A stretch of DNA of 35,281 nt from a bacterium. Lineage in GTDB: Bacteria > Bacillota_I > Bacilli_A > Izemoplasmatales > Izemoplasmataceae. The position numbers and the translations under genes are program-made. Below are positions 33,157 through 35,281 of the stretch, in pieces. Where the stretch lies: assembly GCA_018400615.1 (NCBI GenBank), contig JAGYML010000007.1, forward strand, positions 1 to 35,281. The letters run 5' to 3'. Positions within the stretch are counted from its first letter, which is position 1. Each line of letters starts with the position of its first letter. The notes beneath the pieces were generated by a model that was not told the DNA's origin, did not search any database, and saw only the letters and a list, made by a program, of their open reading frames with translations.

Positions 33157-33645
33157 TTATTCAGATGTCTGATTGAATGTTCTTACACCATTCAAGACAT
33201 TCTCTATGACTTCATCGATGTACATTGGATGCTTATTACGCGGAAAGCGTATGGCTCCTGCTTTCAGGATTTTAGAGTCATGCACCTTGGATAGTTTGGC
33301 CATCTTTTTAATGGCTCTGTTACCGCCAAACCATCTATGCAGTGCCCCTGTAGAAAAAAGAATGAGTCTTTTCGTAGTGATTGGTTGAACCATGTATAGA
33401 TATTCTGTCATGACCAAAGAGAGGGTAAAGCCCCATACGGGCGCACCCATGACTAAAATATCATACCCTTTGGCATCGGGCACTTCATTCAATACAGGTT
33501 GATTCTCTTTCCAGGGTTTATGGCTTTTCGCAACGACCATTTTCAATTCAACATCATGGTCTTCAGTAATCAAAGCTTTTTCAATCTCTTTTGCAATGCC
33601 GAGCGTATGACCGGTTTGTGAGTGCACAATCAATCCTATTTTCAT
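33157..33645 (-). CDS. Flavodoxin-like protein
   Basis: A 162-residue protein of flavodoxin fold. The FMN phosphate loop is HSQTGHTLGIAKEI (about 8-21), and YDILVMGAPVWGFTLS (about 81-96) supplies an aromatic FMN-stacking region. No signal peptide or iron-sulfur motif is seen. It is likely an electron carrier or a small quinone- or metal-linked reductase; the partner is unknown. The ATG at 33645 has AGGAG 8 bases upstream. It is the first gene of a two-gene operon with the EAL phosphodiesterase, under the promoter at 33686-33713. Confidence 0.85.
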   Translation of the reverse strand: MKIGLIVHSQTGHTLGIAKEIEKALITEDHDVELKMVVAKSHKPWKENQPVLNEVPDAKGYDILVMGAPVWGFTLSLVMTEYLYMVQPITTKRLILFSTGALHRWFGGNRAIKKMAKLSKVHDSKILKAGAIRFPRNKHPMYIDEVIENVLNGVRTFNQTSE

Positions 33646-33660
33646 ACATCAAGCTCCTTT

Positions 33661-33716
33661 GATTTGATAAAGCCCTTACATACCCATTATAGGCTAATTC
33701 CTGATTTTATCAAATC
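33661..33716. repeat. Inverted repeat flanking the flavodoxin promoter
   Basis: GATTTGATAAA (33661-33671) and TTTATCAAATC (33706-33716) are perfect 11-base inverted copies. One covers the -35 and the other lies in the 5' leader, with the -10 between them. This is a possible two-site operator. Confidence 0.55.
33686..33713 (-). promoter_or_regulatory. Promoter of the flavodoxin-EAL operon
   Basis: On the minus strand TTGATA (33708-33713) and TATAAT (33686-33691) are separated by 16 bases. Confidence 0.75.
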
Positions 33717-33738
33717 AATTCGACTCGTTTGCCTGAAT

Positions 33739-33768
33739 AAAAAAAGGCTCAACCTGAGTTGAACCTTT
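33739..33768 (-). terminator. Terminator of the threonine aldolase gene
   Basis: An 11-bp stem with one G-U pair (33743-33753 with 33758-33768), then a T run on the minus strand, 10 bases past the stop. Confidence 0.85.
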
Positions 33769-33778
33769 ATACACTCTG

Positions 33779-34795
33779 TCATGAAAGACTCAGTTCTGTC
33801 TTGAGTGCTTCTATGAGGGTATCGATGTCTTCTTTGGCTATATCGTTATGTGTCACCATACGCATATATTCACCTTTGTAGCCTCCAAGCAGTAGGCCTT
33901 TTGCCTTGAGGGGCTTTTTCAATAGATTCAAGTCATAATCGCTTTTAACAAAAACCATATTGATATCACGAGCGTCCATATTGACCTCGAACCCCTTCAG
34001 TGTATTGAGCTGATGAGCAAGATAGGTCGCATTGTCATGGTCAATATGCAACCGTTTGGTCATTTCATTAAGGGAAATGAGTCCGGCAGCCGCCAGGATG
34101 CCTGCCTGCCTCATGCCACCGCCCAACATTTTGCGGTAGCGTCGTGCACGGTTTATGAATGCTTTACTCCCTGCAAGGATACTCCCTACTGGTGAGGCAA
34201 GTCCTTTGGAAAGACAAAACATGACTGAATCGACTTCACGCGTAATCATTTTTACATCCACATCAAGTGCAGTGGCCGCATTAAACAGACGGGCTCCATC
34301 AAGGTGAATGGGAATATTTTTCTCATTGGCGAGGCTGTTGGTCTTTTTCATGTAGTCTATGGGCAACACCACCCCGGTTCCATGGGCATTCTCAAGACAG
34401 ATGAGGCCCGTATCAGGAAAATGAATATCCTCTTCACGTACCGCCTTTTCAATGCCTTCTATGGGCATTGCGCCCCGCTTTTCATCAATTGTATGGAAAT
34501 TCACAGACGAAAGCACCGCTGCAGCGCCTACTTCATACGTCTTTATATGACTATGCGCACCAAGTATGACTTCATCGCCTCTTTTTGTGTGACTCATAAG
34601 TGCGATTTGGTTTCCCATGGTTCCACTGGGAACATACAGGGCCGCCTCTTTTCCTACAACTAGCGCAGCCCGCCGTTCAAGTTCGTTGATGGTTGGGTCG
34701 TCACCATACACATCGTCTCCAACTTCAGCTTCACTCATGGCCTTTCGCATGTCTTTGGTGGGTTTTGTGACTGTATCACTTCTTAAATCGATCAT
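33779..34795 (-). CDS. ltaE: Low-specificity L-threonine aldolase
   Basis: PLP enzyme of 338 residues that splits L-threonine or L-allo-threonine into glycine and acetaldehyde. The start [13 protein letters not shown], the [11 protein letters not shown] segment and [10 protein letters not shown] match the fold-type I threonine aldolases. [12 protein letters not shown] carries the PLP lysine (near 200). The ATG at 34795 has a perfect GGAGG 7 bases upstream, whereas the open frame extends to 34819 with no better site. The gene overlaps the end of its upstream neighbour by 20 bases. The symbol ltaE is used in the general sense of this family. Confidence 0.92.
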   Translation of the reverse strand: MIDLRSDTVTKPTKDMRKAMSEAEVGDDVYGDDPTINELERRAALVVGKEAALYVPSGTMGNQIALMSHTKRGDEVILGAHSHIKTYEVGAAAVLSSVNFHTIDEKRGAMPIEGIEKAVREEDIHFPDTGLICLENAHGTGVVLPIDYMKKTNSLANEKNIPIHLDGARLFNAATALDVDVKMITREVDSVMFCLSKGLASPVGSILAGSKAFINRARRYRKMLGGGMRQAGILAAAGLISLNEMTKRLHIDHDNATYLAHQLNTLKGFEVNMDARDINMVFVKSDYDLNLLKKPLKAKGLLLGGYKGEYMRMVTHNDIAKEDIDTLIEALKTELSLS

Positions 34796-35281
34796 ACATT
34801 TTCCTCCAGTATTCTTCATTATTGTCTTTGCTTATAAGAAACCTGTCATCCTTTAAAATCGTATTGACCAAGGGTTTCAAATCAAAAGTCTCCGCCTGGC
34901 CAGTATCAAGTAGATAACGATCATCAGGGGTTTCCACTTCAAACTCTCGCTTCAGAATAAGGGCTCTTTTTTTCATTTGATAAGCTTCGTCTCTTAGCAA
35001 ATCTCTTTTCCTGAGCACGTCGTCATCTGCCCAAAGTAAGACGTATTTGATCAAGGCATCGTAATCCTTGAGCATTTCCTTCATCCAGGTAAGTCTGGAA
35101 GGAAACGTCACATAATCAATCACGACATCCCCCACTTCCAAGAAGTTTTTGGTCAAAGCCATGATATTGTTCCAAATCAAAGTGATTTCCCTGTCACTTT
35201 TCCAAGGAAGTTCGCGGCCTTTGACATGCATGTCCGTTAAATCATCCCCACTTACATACGCACTGTCATCAAGATTTTTAG
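34776..35281 (-). CDS. C-terminal part of an unidentified protein, possibly a P-loop kinase, cut by the window edge
   Basis: The frame is open to the end of the window, so only the last 168 or so residues are visible and the start lies beyond 35281. The visible part begins [21 protein letters not shown]. It continues with conserved charged helices ([39 protein letters not shown], then [25 protein letters not shown]). This resembles small AAA_33/shikimate-kinase-like proteins with a substrate-binding lid, but the Walker A loop would be in the missing part. The stop is TGA at 34776, inside the start of the aldolase gene, so the two are co-transcribed. Confidence 0.6.
   Translation of the reverse strand, partial: KNLDDSAYVSGDDLTDMHVKGRELPWKSDREITLIWNNIMALTKNFLEVGDVVIDYVTFPSRLTWMKEMLKDYDALIKYVLLWADDDVLRKRDLLRDEAYQMKKRALILKREFEVETPDDRYLLDTGQAETFDLKPLVNTILKDDRFLISKDNNEEYWRKMYDRFKK

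Noticed and set aside
1-35281. CRISPR arrays, insertion sequences, phage genes, rRNA genes
   Set aside because: None was seen. There are no regularly spaced repeats, transposase or integrase motifs, or rRNA-like segments.

Overview
The window is a gene-dense chromosomal segment of a Bacillota-type bacterium. Evidence includes GGAGG-type ribosome sites, single lipobox signal peptides of the LAAC kind, a YerC-type TrpR-like regulator, tRNA-Pro with an encoded CCA, Feo and Znu operons, and a MalEFG plus DUF1189 maltodextrin operon. TGA is used as a stop, so the code is standard. The gene mix and the membrane-anchored, strongly acidic secreted proteins would suit a Mollicutes-adjacent lineage such as Acholeplasmatales or Izemoplasmatales from a saline habitat. 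That placement is inference with low confidence, because no rRNA is present.

Layout. At 61-1873 (-) lies a pseudouridine catabolic pair, psuK-psuG. At 2019-4613 (+) are a PlsC-like acyltransferase fused to a zinc ribbon and a GltS-like symporter. At 4674-6096 (-) is a MATE transporter broken by one extra base in a G8 tract. At 6215-9183 (-) is a zinc uptake operon, znuA-znuC-znuB-Fur family regulator, with a candidate operator over its promoter. At 9311-21110 is a starch/maltodextrin island: a cytoplasmic neopullulanase-like enzyme (-); malF, malG, DUF1189, malE and a lipoprotein alpha-amylase (+); and a large secreted, C-terminally anchored pullulanase (-). At 21548-23739 are a YerC-like regulator and a membrane glycerophosphodiesterase. 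At 23815-25036 a PHP-domain lipoprotein sits directly behind tRNA-Pro(GGG). At 25123-28747 (-) are a further GH13 enzyme, an ABC-F ATPase and a SagB-type oxidoreductase, probably one operon. At 28883-31217 (-) is an iron(II) operon: feoA, feoB split into two frames, and a Cys-rich FeoB-associated peptide. At 31503-33645 (-) are a flavodoxin and an EAL phosphodiesterase. At 33779-35281 (-) are a threonine aldolase and the C-terminal part of a gene running off the window.

The starch island forms a coherent pathway. Pullulanase and amylase cut alpha-glucan outside the cell. The MalE lipoprotein captures oligosaccharides and MalFG import them. Cytoplasmic GH13 enzymes (9311-11098 and possibly 27434-28747) finish hydrolysis. 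Neither the ATPase (MsmX type) nor a LacI-family regulator is encoded here, yet LacI/CcpA-type operator sequences occur at the malF, malE and pullulanase promoters, so both are expected elsewhere on the chromosome.

The items most worth a second look are the two single-base frameshifts (MATE, feoB), the Cys-plus-helix-plus-basic tail of the pullulanase, the paired operators, the tRNA-mRNA transcript, the zinc-ribbon PlsC, and a decayed or unusual 437-base intergenic region. No mobile element, CRISPR array or clearly novel multi-gene system was found.
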